From Sphingobium sp. HWE2-09 (GTDB lineage Bacteria; Pseudomonadota; Alphaproteobacteria; Sphingomonadales; Sphingomonadaceae): a DNA stretch of 64,000 bases. The stretch lies in assembly GCF_035989265.1 (NCBI RefSeq), contig NZ_JAYKZX010000003.1, forward strand, positions 1,488,001-1,552,000, given 5' to 3'. The position numbers were made by a program, and so were the translations under genes. Below, in pieces: positions 17,813-25,879 of this stretch; within the stretch, counting starts at the first letter, position 1; the number at the start of each line of letters is the position of its first letter. The notes beneath the pieces were generated by a model. The model made no database searches. It saw only the letters and a program-made list of their open reading frames with translations, and had not been told where the DNA came from.

Positions 17813-19594
17813 TTACCCCGCCAAACCTTCCGCCTTCTCCGCCAGTTCCAGCCAGCGCTCCTCTGCCGCATCCTTGTCGCCCCGCGCCTTCGCGATCGCC
17901 CCGGTCAACTCCGCGAATTTCTTCGGATCACGGGTATAAAGCGCCGGGTCCGCCAGCGCTTCTTCGTCGCGCGCGATCGCCGCTTCCAACTGCTCGATCG
18001 TCTTGGGCAGCAACTCCAGGTCGCGCTGGTCCTTATAGGTCAGCTTGGCGGACACAGGCTTGGGCGGTGGCGGCGCAGCGGCCGCCTTTTTCTCCACCCT
18101 GGCCGCCTTTCGCGGGTCGCGCTTGGCGATCCAGTCGGCATAACCGCCGACGATCACGTCCACGACGCCAGTGCCGTCCAGCCCCAGCGTCACGGTGACG
18201 GTCCGGTCCAGGAAATCGCGATCATGGCTGACGATCAGCACCGTGCCGTCATAATCGGCGATCACTTCCTGCAACAGGTCCAGCGTTTCGAGGTCCAGGT
18301 CGTTGGTCGGTTCGTCCAGCACCAGCAGGTTCGATTCGCGCGCAAATTCCCGCGCGAACAGCAGCCGCGACCGTTCCCCGCCCGACAGCGTGGCGACCTT
18401 CGCTTCCGCAAGGCTGGGATCGAACAGAAAGTCCTTCAGATAACCGTGGATATGCTTGCGTACCCCGCGCACGTCGATCCAGTCGCCCCCTTCGGCCAGC
18501 ACGTCGCGCACCGTCTTGTCGCCCTGCATCAGGCTGCGCTGCTGGTCGATGAAGATCATGTCCAGCGTCTTGGCGAGCGTCACGCTGCCGCTATCTGGCG
18601 CCAGTTCGCCGGTCAGCAGCTTAAGCAGCGTCGACTTGCCCGCGCCATTGCCGCCGACGATGCCGATCCGGTCGCCGCGCTGAATACGGATCGACAGATC
18701 ATCGATGATGGTCCGATCGCCGAAGCGCTTGCCGACATGCTCGACCTTGATCACGCTCTTGGTCTTGCTGTCGTCGGCGGCGACGGCGATCTTCGCAATG
18801 CCTTGCGGCCCGTTCATCGCGGCGCGGGTTTCGCGCATTTCCCATAGCTTGGCGAGACGCCCCTGGTTGCGCTTGCGCCGCGCGGTGACGCCGCGTTCCA
18901 GCCAATGCGCCTCGATCTTCAGCTTCGCGTCCAGCTTTTCGGCCGCCCGCGCCTCTTCGGCATAGACCGCTTCCATCCACTGTTCGAACCCGCCAAAGCC
19001 GATCTCGTTGCGCCGCATCTGCCCCCGGTCCAGCCACAAGGTCTGGCGCGTCAACCGCGTTAAAAACGCGCGGTCATGGCTGATGACGATGAACGCGCCA
19101 TTGTAACGCGCCATCCAGTTTTCGATCCAATCGATCGCGGCGATGTCCAGATGGTTGGTCGGCTCGTCCAGCAGCAGCAGGTCCGGCTCGCTCGCCAGCG
19201 CGCGGGCGATGGCGGCGCGGCGGCGCTCGCCCCCGCTGGCCGTCTTCGCCTCGCGCGACAGGTCGATACCCAGTTGATCGGCGATCGCCTCCACCTCATG
19301 CGCGGGCGGCGCAAATTCGCCCGACAGCGCAAAATCATGCAGCGTGGCGAACGGCGTGACGTCGGGGTCTTGCTCCAGCGTGATGACCCGCGCACCCGGC
19401 TGCACCGACCGCACGCCCTCGTCCGCCTCGATCTGCCCGCCCAGCAATTTGAGCATCGTCGTCTTGCCCACGCCATTGCGGCCGATCAGCGCCAGCCGGT
19501 CCTTTGCACCCACGGCGATATTGAGGCCGCGAAACAGCCAGTGGGAGCCTTGCGAAAGGCCGAGATTTTCGAACGAGAGAATAGGAGCTGCCAT
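17813..19594 (-). CDS. ABC-F family ATPase (Uup-like)
   Basis: A 593-residue soluble protein with two ATP-binding cassettes and no membrane domain. Cassette 1: IGRNGVGKTTMLK, ASGGERRRAAIAR, LLLLDEPTNHLD. Cassette 2: VGGNGAGKSTLLK, LSGGERSRLLFAR, LLVLDEPTNDLD. A Lys/Ala/Pro linker and a coiled-coil C-terminus (LPKTIEQLEAAIARDEEAL) resemble Uup. ABC-F proteins act on the ribosome or, for Uup, are linked to DNA-structure stability. The start MAAPILSFENLGL was preferred over an ATG 12 codons earlier. Confidence 0.92.
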   Translation of the reverse strand: MAAPILSFENLGLSQGSHWLFRGLNIAVGAKDRLALIGRNGVGKTTMLKLLGGQIEADEGVRSVQPGARVITLEQDPDVTPFATLHDFALSGEFAPPAHEVEAIADQLGIDLSREAKTASGGERRRAAIARALASEPDLLLLDEPTNHLDIAAIDWIENWMARYNGAFIVISHDRAFLTRLTRQTLWLDRGQMRRNEIGFGGFEQWMEAVYAEEARAAEKLDAKLKIEAHWLERGVTARRKRNQGRLAKLWEMRETRAAMNGPQGIAKIAVAADDSKTKSVIKVEHVGKRFGDRTIIDDLSIRIQRGDRIGIVGGNGAGKSTLLKLLTGELAPDSGSVTLAKTLDMIFIDQQRSLMQGDKTVRDVLAEGGDWIDVRGVRKHIHGYLKDFLFDPSLAEAKVATLSGGERSRLLFAREFARESNLLVLDEPTNDLDLETLDLLQEVIADYDGTVLIVSHDRDFLDRTVTVTLGLDGTGVVDVIVGGYADWIAKRDPRKAARVEKKAAAAPPPPKPVSAKLTYKDQRDLELLPKTIEQLEAAIARDEEALADPALYTRDPKKFAELTGAIAKARGDKDAAEERWLELAEKAEGLAG

Positions 19595-19732
19595 GGCCGT
19601 GCAGCTAAGGCCTCCGACGCGCGGGAGCAAGAGCGGAACCGGAAAGCTGTCGGACGGCTTTCAACGCACGACAGCGTCCGTTCATCGCACTCCGGCCAAA
19701 AAGGAGTGCATATTCGCAGAGGAGAAATATCC

Positions 19733-20476
19733 ATGAAATCCGCTCTCGCCCTGATGGCGCTTGGCGTCGCCGCCCTTCCGATCGCGGCCCCCACATCAGC
19801 CGTCGCCCAGACCAGCGTCACCATCGCCGAGACGGCGCCGGTGGTCACCCTGAACGTCACCGAAAGCGTCGAGGCCGCGCCCAATGTCGCGACCGTGGGC
19901 ACTGGCGTCCAATCCCGTGCGCTCACCGCCCAGGCCGCCATGCAGGACAATGCCGCCAAGACCGAAAAACTGATCGCCGCGCTCGCAAAGGCCGGGATCG
20001 CCAAGAAGGATATCCAGACCAGCGGCATCAACCTCAACGCGCAATATGATTATAGCAATCAGGACGGAAAGCCCGAAGGACCGCGCTTCATCGGTTATGA
20101 AGCGTCGAACCAGCTGACGGTGAAGCTGCGCGACATCAAGAAGGTGGGCGCCTCGCTAGACGCCATGGTCGCGGCCGGGGCGACGAACATCAGCGGCCCC
20201 AGCTTCTCGATCGAAGACCCGTCGCCGCTGATCCAGCAGGCACGCGGGACCGCACTTAAGAGCGCCCAGGCGCAGGCCGATTTCTATGCCCAGGCGGCAG
20301 GGTTCCGTTCGGCCCGCCTTGTCTCCATCAGCGAAAGCAACAGCGGCGGCCAGCCACCCATGCCGATGCTGCAAAGCGCCCGTTTCAAGGCGGACGCCGC
20401 ACCGACCACCCCGGTCGAACCCGGCCAGGTCAGCGCGTCGGTCACGCTGACGGTGCAATATGCGCTAGATAAATAA
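19733..20476 (+). CDS. SIMPL domain periplasmic protein
   Basis: A 247-residue secreted protein with signal peptide MKSALALMALGVAALPIAAP-TSAVAQ. The body (IQTSGINLNAQYDYSNQDG, FIGYEASNQLTVKLRDI, ISGPSFSIEDPSPLIQQARGTAL) matches SIMPL/DUF541 proteins, which form oligomeric periplasmic assemblies of uncertain role. AGAGGAGA lies 7 bases before the ATG at 19733. A longer frame to 19076 is only antisense to the ABC-F gene. It is followed by a palindromic repeat and a hairpin terminator. Confidence 0.88.
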   Translation: MKSALALMALGVAALPIAAPTSAVAQTSVTIAETAPVVTLNVTESVEAAPNVATVGTGVQSRALTAQAAMQDNAAKTEKLIAALAKAGIAKKDIQTSGINLNAQYDYSNQDGKPEGPRFIGYEASNQLTVKLRDIKKVGASLDAMVAAGATNISGPSFSIEDPSPLIQQARGTALKSAQAQADFYAQAAGFRSARLVSISESNSGGQPPMPMLQSARFKADAAPTTPVEPGQVSASVTLTVQYALDK

Positions 20477-20491
20477 GGCCGCCCCTGCCCC

Positions 20492-20575
20492 CGTCATCCC
20501 AGCTCAAGCTGGGATCTCTCTTTTGAAGTACATCGCCAAAAGAAGTGAGATGCCAGCCTCCGCTGGCATGACGAT
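20492..20575. repeat. Palindromic repeat (GTCATCCCAGCTCAAGCTGGGAT type)
   Basis: Arms CGTCATCCCAGC and GCCTCCGCTGGCATGACG flank a diverged middle with GATCTCTCTTTTG / CAAAAGAAGTGAGAT. It is downstream of the SIMPL gene; a degraded relative is at 23217. Confidence 0.75.
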
Positions 20576-20598
20576 GAAAAAACGGCGGCCCGGAAACG

Positions 20599-20632
20599 AA
20601 AAGGCGGCGGTGCACAGGCATCGCCGCCTTTT
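20599..20632. terminator. Hairpin terminator after the SIMPL gene
   Basis: AAAAGGCGGCG, a 12-base loop, then CGCCGCCTTTT: an 11-base perfect stem with A/T tails usable in either direction. Confidence 0.75.
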
Positions 20633-20695
20633 CCATTCACCGTCCTGCCATTCACCACCTGTTCAATGCCCTGCGCCTATGCCATGCCTATGCCT

Positions 20696-21016
20696 ATGAC
20701 GTGGAACAGCCTGCCCCGCTCTATCACCGCTGCGGTCTTTGGGACGCTCGCCCTGACGCTCGCCATTCCTGCCGCAGACGCGGGCAATCGCCGCGACGAA
20801 CAGGATGCCGCACGCCGCGCGATGCTCGACGGTCAGGTCATGCCCTTCGCCATGATCAAACGCCGCGTCGATGCCACCATGGGCGGCGCGACCTATGTCG
20901 GCAGCGAATTTAACCCCGCCGCCAACCGCTATCGCCTGAAATATGTGAAGGACGGTAAGGTGATGTGGGTTGATGCGGATGGCCGGACAGGCGATATCAT
21001 CGGCATGGCGCGCTAA
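20696..21016 (+). CDS. Small PepSY-like secreted protein
   Basis: A 106-residue protein with an N-terminal hydrophobic leader (AAVFGTLALTLAIPAADA) followed by a mature domain with YRLKYVKDGKVMWVDADGRTGDIIG, the strand pattern of PepSY domains, which inhibit peptidases or sense envelope signals. Small PepSY proteins are often encoded directly before an OmpR-type regulator and kinase, as here (response regulator 47 bases downstream). No clear ribosome binding site marks the start; ATGs at 20666 and 20684 are alternatives. Confidence 0.65.
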   Translation: MTWNSLPRSITAAVFGTLALTLAIPAADAGNRRDEQDAARRAMLDGQVMPFAMIKRRVDATMGGATYVGSEFNPAANRYRLKYVKDGKVMWVDADGRTGDIIGMAR

Positions 21017-21063
21017 GCGCCGCGCCTGCCACAGACACTTCATAACAGAAACGGACTAGCCCC

Positions 21064-21729
21064 ATGCGTCTGCTGATCGTCGAGGATGAACCGAATCTGG
21101 GCCAGCAGCTCAGGAACACGCTGGAGGGCGCGGGCTATGCCGTTGACCTCGCCACCGATGGCGAGGACGGCCATTTCCTGGGCGCGACCGAAAGCTACGA
21201 CGCGGTCGTGCTAGACCTTGGCCTGCCCACCATCGACGGCCTGACAGTGCTGGACCGCTGGCGAAAAGAAGGCCGCGCCTTCCCGGTGCTGGTGCTGACC
21301 GCGCGCGACAGTTGGTCGGACAAGGTTGCTGGACTGGACGCAGGCGCCGACGACTATCTCGCCAAACCCTTCCAGAGCGAGGAACTGATCGCCCGCCTGC
21401 GCGCGCTCATCCGCCGCGCGTCGGGTAATGCGTCAAGCGAACTCACCGCTGGCGATGTGCGCCTCGACACCCGCTCGGGCAAGGTCACGCTGGGCGGTGA
21501 TCCGGTAAAGCTGACCGCGCAGGAATATAAGCTGCTATCCTACCTGCTCCATCACAAGGGCAAGGTCGTCAGCCGCACCGAACTGATCGAACATATTTAC
21601 GATCAGGATTTCGACCGCGACTCCAACACGATCGAAGTGTTCGTCACGCGCATCCGCAAGAAACTGGGCGCCGACGTCATCACCACCATCCGCGGTCTTG
21701 GCTACAGCCTGGACGAGCCGGGACGGTAA
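21064..21729 (+). CDS. OmpR/PhoB-type response regulator
   Basis: A 221-residue two-component regulator. Receiver domain: acidic pocket VEDEP, phospho-acceptor Asp51 in VVLDLGLP, Thr79 in LVLTARD, Lys101 in YLAKPF. The C-terminal winged helix carries LTAQEYKLLSYLLHHKGKVVSRTELIEHIYDQDFDR and ends FVTRIRKKLG...IRGLGYSL. It lies between the PepSY-like gene and a histidine kinase; the arrangement resembles PhoP/PhoQ-like pairs. A palindromic repeat separates it from the kinase gene. Confidence 0.95.
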   Translation: MRLLIVEDEPNLGQQLRNTLEGAGYAVDLATDGEDGHFLGATESYDAVVLDLGLPTIDGLTVLDRWRKEGRAFPVLVLTARDSWSDKVAGLDAGADDYLAKPFQSEELIARLRALIRRASGNASSELTAGDVRLDTRSGKVTLGGDPVKLTAQEYKLLSYLLHHKGKVVSRTELIEHIYDQDFDRDSNTIEVFVTRIRKKLGADVITTIRGLGYSLDEPGR

Positions 21730-21748
21730 TCCCCCCGTCCCCTCCGCC

Positions 21749-21811
21749 GTTCGGTTCGATCTTGTCGAGAACTTTCTTGCGCAGGCTTCTCGACACGCTC
21801 GAAGCGAACGG
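21749..21811. repeat. Inverted repeat between regulator and kinase genes
   Basis: CGTTCGGTTCGATCTTGTCGAGAA pairs imperfectly with TTCTCGACACGCTCGAAGCGAACG across a short loop. This is a different family from the GTCATCCC palindromes. It sits inside what should be a two-gene operon. Confidence 0.7.
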
Positions 21812-21826
21812 ATGTAATATAATCTA

Positions 21827-23188
21827 ATGGATAGCCAATCCCCGCCCCCCGTCCGCTCCACCGGCTCCATCAGCCGCCGGATGATCGGCATCGCCGCGCT
21901 GTGGATCAGCGTGCTGCTGATCGGCGGGGGCGTGGCGCTGGACCGGGTGCTGGCGGACGCGATCACCCGCAATTTCGACGATGGGATGAATTACGTCCTG
22001 ACCGCGATGATCGCCGCGTCGGAAATCGGCCCGGATGGCGAAGTGCTGTTCAACCGCGAACTGGCCGACCAGCGTTTCCTCGAACCCAATAGCGGCCTCT
22101 ATTATCAGGTCAGCGCCAAGGGGCATGAGGATTGGCGGTCCCGGTCGCTCTGGGACCGGGCGCTCAAGGTGCCGGCCGAACATCATGACCGCCATCTCCA
22201 CACCTATGACAGCAAGCAGTTTCCCGGGGAGGATCTGCGCATCATGGAACGCACCGTCGTTCTCCCCGGCTCCGAAACGCGCTGGCTCTTCATGGTCGGC
22301 CAGGCGCGCGAAGGGCTGGACGCGCAGATCAAGACGTTGCGGTCGACCCTGTTCCAGAGCTTCGCGCTGCTGGCCCTCGGCCTCTTCGTCTTGGCGACGC
22401 TCCAGACCATCTACGGCCTGCGCCCCCTGCGCAAGGTCCGGCTGGAAATCGTGCGGATGCGTGACGGGCTGAAGAGCCGCGTGACCGAACCCATGCCCGC
22501 CGAAGTGCTGCCCATGGTCGAGGAATTGAACGCCCTGCTCGCCCACAACGAGCGTCAGGCCGAAGAAGCACGCACCCATGCGGGCAATCTCGCCCATGCG
22601 CTCAAGACGCCGCTGACCGTTATCATGAACGCCGCCACGGCGCGCGCGCCCGACCTTGGCGACGCGGTGATCCGCGAAGCGACGACGATGCGGCGGCAGG
22701 TCGATCACCATCTTGCCCGCGCGCGCGCCGTCGGCCGTCGTGGCGCGGCACAAAGCCGCGCAGAGGTCTGGTCCAGCCTCACCGCCGTGGAGCGCGCCGT
22801 CCAGCGCCTCTATCCCGACGCCCGCGTCGACATGGATGGCGACCGGCAGGCCGCCGTCCGGGTCGAGCGGCAGGATCTGGACGAAATGCTGGGGAACCTC
22901 ATCGAAAACGCCGCCAAATATGGCGGCGGCAGCGTCTTTGCCACCGTGGTCGCCCGCGCGGGCGGGATGGTGGAGATATTGGTCGAAGACGACGGCATGG
23001 GCATCCCCGAAGCCGACCGCGTCCGCATCTTCGATCGCGGCGTCCGCCTCGATTCCGGCAAGCCCGGCACGGGCCTCGGCCTCGCCATCGTTCGCGACGT
23101 TGCAGAAATCTACGGTGGCACGGTTGCGCTGGAAGAAAGCGAAGATCTGGGCGGATTGCTGGTGCGGCTAAGGTTGCCGACGGCTTGA
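21827..23188 (+). CDS. Sensor histidine kinase
   Basis: A 453-residue inner-membrane kinase. TM1 ~residues 20-40, periplasmic sensor ~41-172, TM2 ~175-197, then a linker and HisKA domain with His257 in NLAHALKTPLTVI, and HATPase motifs N (MLGNLIENAAKYGG), G1 (VEDDGMGIPEADR) and G2 (GTGLGLAIVRDVAEIYGG). The sensor region and H-box (HALKTPL) resemble the PhoQ/ParS group. It is the likely partner of the response regulator upstream. No good ribosome binding site is seen at the ATG. Confidence 0.92.
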   Translation: MDSQSPPPVRSTGSISRRMIGIAALWISVLLIGGGVALDRVLADAITRNFDDGMNYVLTAMIAASEIGPDGEVLFNRELADQRFLEPNSGLYYQVSAKGHEDWRSRSLWDRALKVPAEHHDRHLHTYDSKQFPGEDLRIMERTVVLPGSETRWLFMVGQAREGLDAQIKTLRSTLFQSFALLALGLFVLATLQTIYGLRPLRKVRLEIVRMRDGLKSRVTEPMPAEVLPMVEELNALLAHNERQAEEARTHAGNLAHALKTPLTVIMNAATARAPDLGDAVIREATTMRRQVDHHLARARAVGRRGAAQSRAEVWSSLTAVERAVQRLYPDARVDMDGDRQAAVRVERQDLDEMLGNLIENAAKYGGGSVFATVVARAGGMVEILVEDDGMGIPEADRVRIFDRGVRLDSGKPGTGLGLAIVRDVAEIYGGTVALEESEDLGGLLVRLRLPTA

Positions 23189-23216
23189 TTGAAACGAATG
23201 TACCGACCAACCCACC

Positions 23217-23300
23217 GTCATCCCGGCGAAGGCTGAAATCTCGCTTCCTTCAATATAGCGCCCAAAAGAAAAGGGAGATGCCAGCCTGCGCTGGTGTAAC
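23217..23300. repeat. Degraded palindromic repeat
   Basis: CGTCATCCCGGCGAAGGCTGAAATCTCGCTTCCTTC and GGGAGATGCCAGCCTGCGCTGG are the remains of a GTCATCCC-type element similar to the one at 20492; the right arm no longer ends in GATGACG. Confidence 0.6.
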
Positions 23301-23376
23301 GGCAGCAAGCAAACAAACCGCAACCCTACCCACAACCGCTTGCCATCCCACCACGCAGCTGCGAAGCAATCGCAAC

Positions 23377-23397
23377 GATGCCTGGTTTCCAGGCATC
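23377..23397. repeat. Short perfect hairpin upstream of ybaN-like gene
   Basis: GATGCCTGG TTT CCAGGCATC is a 9-base perfect stem with a 3-base loop, 20 bases before the next start. It has no T-run; it may be a small operator or an RNA hairpin. Confidence 0.5.
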
Positions 23398-23416
23398 GCC
23401 CGGAACAGGACATCCC

Positions 23417-23770
23417 ATGCGGCGGCATCTCTATCTCATCGCAGGGTTCGTCTCGATCGGCCTTGGCGCGATCGGCGCTTTCCTGCCGTTGCTGCCGACG
23501 GTGCCCTTCATGATCCTGGCAGCCTACTGCTTCGCCCGGTCCAGCCCTCGGATGGAGGCCAAGCTGCTCGACCACAAGCATTTCGGCCCACATATCCGCC
23601 GCTGGCGGGAGCGCGGCGCGATCAGCCGCCGGGGCAAGAAAGCCGCGATCGGCGCTTTCGCCTTCAGCATCGCCCTGGCGCTGATATTCTCACCCTGGCC
23701 TTGGTTCCTGATCCCCATCGCCGCCGCGCTGATCAGCGGCTCCTGGATCTGGACCCGGCCAGAGGCGTGA
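23417..23770 (+). CDS. DUF454 (YbaN) family membrane protein
   Basis: A 117-residue small inner-membrane protein. The sequence LGAIGAFLPLLPTVPFMILAAYCFARSSPRM is the DUF454/YbaN signature; it is followed by a conserved basic loop (HKHFGPHIRRWRERGAI) and two more hydrophobic segments. Function is unknown. AGGA lies 10 bases before the chosen ATG at 23417; an in-frame ATG 13 codons earlier would start inside the hairpin at 23377. Confidence 0.88.
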   Translation: MRRHLYLIAGFVSIGLGAIGAFLPLLPTVPFMILAAYCFARSSPRMEAKLLDHKHFGPHIRRWRERGAISRRGKKAAIGAFAFSIALALIFSPWPWFLIPIAAALISGSWIWTRPEA

Positions 23771-23832
23771 CATCTTGTCTTGAATAACGGCCAAGCGGGT
23801 CAAAGGCCGAAAACAATGCCCGGGCGTTTATC

Positions 23833-25056
23833 TTAGTTCATCGCCAGGATCATGTTGCGCACCTGCGGGTAGACCTGCTTTTCCCATTTGCTGCCGGAAA
23901 ATACGCCATAATGGCCCACGCCCGGCTGCAGGTGATGGCGCTTGAGGTGCGGCCGCAGACCCGTGCACAGCCCATGCGCAGCAGACGTCTGCCCCACGGC
24001 GCACACATCGTCCTTCTCACCTTCCACCGTCAGCAGCGCGGTATTGCGGATCGCGCCGGGATCGACCTTGCGACCCCGCACGGTCAGTTCGCCCTTCGCC
24101 AGCAAGGTGCGCTGGAACACCTGGTCCACCGTTTCCAGGTAGAATTCCTTGGTCATGTCCAGGACCGCAAAATATTCCTGGTAAAATGTCTTGATGCGAT
24201 CCGCCTCGACCTGCTTGCCGTCCGCCAGCAGCTGGTACAGTTCGCGATGGGTTGCGCTGTGCCGCTCCATATTCATCGCCATGAACGCCGAAAGTTGCAG
24301 AAAGCCTGGATACACTTCCCGCCCGCGCCCGGCATAGCGGAACGGCACGACGGAAATCAGATTCTCCTCGAACCATTCGATCGACTTTTCATTCGCCAGA
24401 TCGTTGACGGACGTTGGCGCGGCATTGGGATCGATCGGCCCGCCCATCAGCGTCATCGACCGCGGCGTCGCCTTGTCCTTGTCCTCTGACATCAACGCCA
24501 CGGCGGCCAGCGCAGGCACGCAGGGCTGGCATACCGACACCAGATGCGCGCCTTCGCCCAGATGCTGGAGGAAATGGATCACATAATCGACATAGTCGTC
24601 GAACCCGAACCGCCCGGCCTCCAGCGGTACGTCCCGCGCATTCTTCCAGTCGGTGATATAAACGTCATGATCGCGCAGCAAAGTAGCGACCGTGCTACGC
24701 AGCAAGGTCGAAAAATGCCCCGACATCGGCGCAACGACCAGCACCTTGGGCTGCGCGGCTTCCACCTCGTCCTTCACGAAATGCAGCAGGTCGCCGAACG
24801 GCAGGTCCAGCACCACCTCTTCGCGCACCGCCACTTCCGCATTGCCGCTGGTGACGCTGTCGATCGCGTAGGACGGCCGTTTATGCGTCAATTTCGCGCC
24901 CTGGAACACATCCATCATCGCGAACATGCGCCGGGGCATCGCCCAATCGGCCATCGGTCCCATCTTGTCCCGCATACCAAGTGCGATCTGCGCCCCGAAA
25001 CGCGCCGGTGCCAGCATATCGTTCCAGGCCTGATAACCACTGTAAAGCATACGCAT
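23833..25056 (-). CDS. phaZ: Intracellular polyhydroxyalkanoate depolymerase
   Basis: A 407-residue alpha/beta-hydrolase that mobilises intracellular PHA granules. The lipase-box equivalent carries Cys in place of Ser, HLVSVCQPCVPALAAVALM, as in the PhaZ1 family; LVVAPMSGHFSTLLRSTV, HDVYITDWKNARDVPL and the C-terminal HHLQPGVGHYGVFSGSKW (catalytic His) also fit. The start MRMLYSGYQAWNDM was chosen by similarity to family N-termini; an ATG 17 codons earlier is possible. Divergently transcribed from the GST gene. Confidence 0.9.
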   Translation of the reverse strand: MRMLYSGYQAWNDMLAPARFGAQIALGMRDKMGPMADWAMPRRMFAMMDVFQGAKLTHKRPSYAIDSVTSGNAEVAVREEVVLDLPFGDLLHFVKDEVEAAQPKVLVVAPMSGHFSTLLRSTVATLLRDHDVYITDWKNARDVPLEAGRFGFDDYVDYVIHFLQHLGEGAHLVSVCQPCVPALAAVALMSEDKDKATPRSMTLMGGPIDPNAAPTSVNDLANEKSIEWFEENLISVVPFRYAGRGREVYPGFLQLSAFMAMNMERHSATHRELYQLLADGKQVEADRIKTFYQEYFAVLDMTKEFYLETVDQVFQRTLLAKGELTVRGRKVDPGAIRNTALLTVEGEKDDVCAVGQTSAAHGLCTGLRPHLKRHHLQPGVGHYGVFSGSKWEKQVYPQVRNMILAMN

Positions 25057-25184
25057 AACGACGATCTTGTCCTGTTTAACGCCCGCGACCCAACTCGCTT
25101 CTATCATCCAACGCTATACATGCTTTTTATGTTGCACCGCATCATCATAAATGGGAGGTTGATCCAAAGCAGGAGGGTCATGCC

Positions 25185-25841
25185 ATGGCGGTCGCGGAAC
25201 TCACTCTTTCCAGCAAGAATTATTCGTCCTGGTCGCTACGCGGCTGGCTCCTGTGTCGCCTTGCGGGCTTGCGGGTAGAGGAAAAGACAGTCGCGCTAGA
25301 TGATCCGGAAAACAGGGCCGAACTGCTGCTGCTCTCCCCATCGGTTCTCGTCCCGCGCCTGACGCATGAAGGGGCCAGCGTATGGGACACGCTGGCGATC
25401 GCGGAATATCTGCATGAACTCTATCCCAATGTCGGCATGTATCCGACCGACCGGATCGCCCGCGCCCATTGCCGGTCGGTATCGGGCGAAATCCATTCCG
25501 GCTTCGCCAATCTGCGCTCGGCCCTGCCGATGAACCTGAAGGTGCGCCACGCCCGCTTCCCCATCTTTCCCGGCGCGCGTCCGGATATCGAACGGGTGGA
25601 GGCGATCTGGGCGGAATGTCTGGACAGCTATGGCGGCCCTTGGTTGTTCGGTGCCGAACCCACCGTCGCCGACGCCATGTTCGCACCGGTCGCGCAACGC
25701 TTCCTGTCCTATGCTGTGCCACTATCGCCAATCTCGGCCGCCTATTGCCAGACCATCAACAGCTGGCCGCTGATGCGCGAATGGATCGAAGATGCCCGGG
25801 CAGAACCGGAAGAGATGATCGAACTCGAAACCGAATTCTGA
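25185..25841 (+). CDS. Glutathione S-transferase family protein
   Basis: A 218-residue cytosolic protein. The N-terminal thioredoxin-fold starts LTLSSKNYSSWSLRGWLLCRL with the Ser-x-Ser-Trp/Ser-Arg motif of this bacterial GST subgroup, then LSPSVLVPRLTHEGASVWDTLAIAEYL (cis-Pro and glutathione gamma-glutamyl site). The C-terminal helical domain contains PTVADAMFAPVAQRF. GCAGGAGGGTC precedes the ATG. Substrate unknown. Confidence 0.88.
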   Translation: MAVAELTLSSKNYSSWSLRGWLLCRLAGLRVEEKTVALDDPENRAELLLLSPSVLVPRLTHEGASVWDTLAIAEYLHELYPNVGMYPTDRIARAHCRSVSGEIHSGFANLRSALPMNLKVRHARFPIFPGARPDIERVEAIWAECLDSYGGPWLFGAEPTVADAMFAPVAQRFLSYAVPLSPISAAYCQTINSWPLMREWIEDARAEPEEMIELETEF

Positions 25842-25879
25842 ACGGCCTTTCCCCTGTCGCCCCGGGGGTTTAGAGCGGG

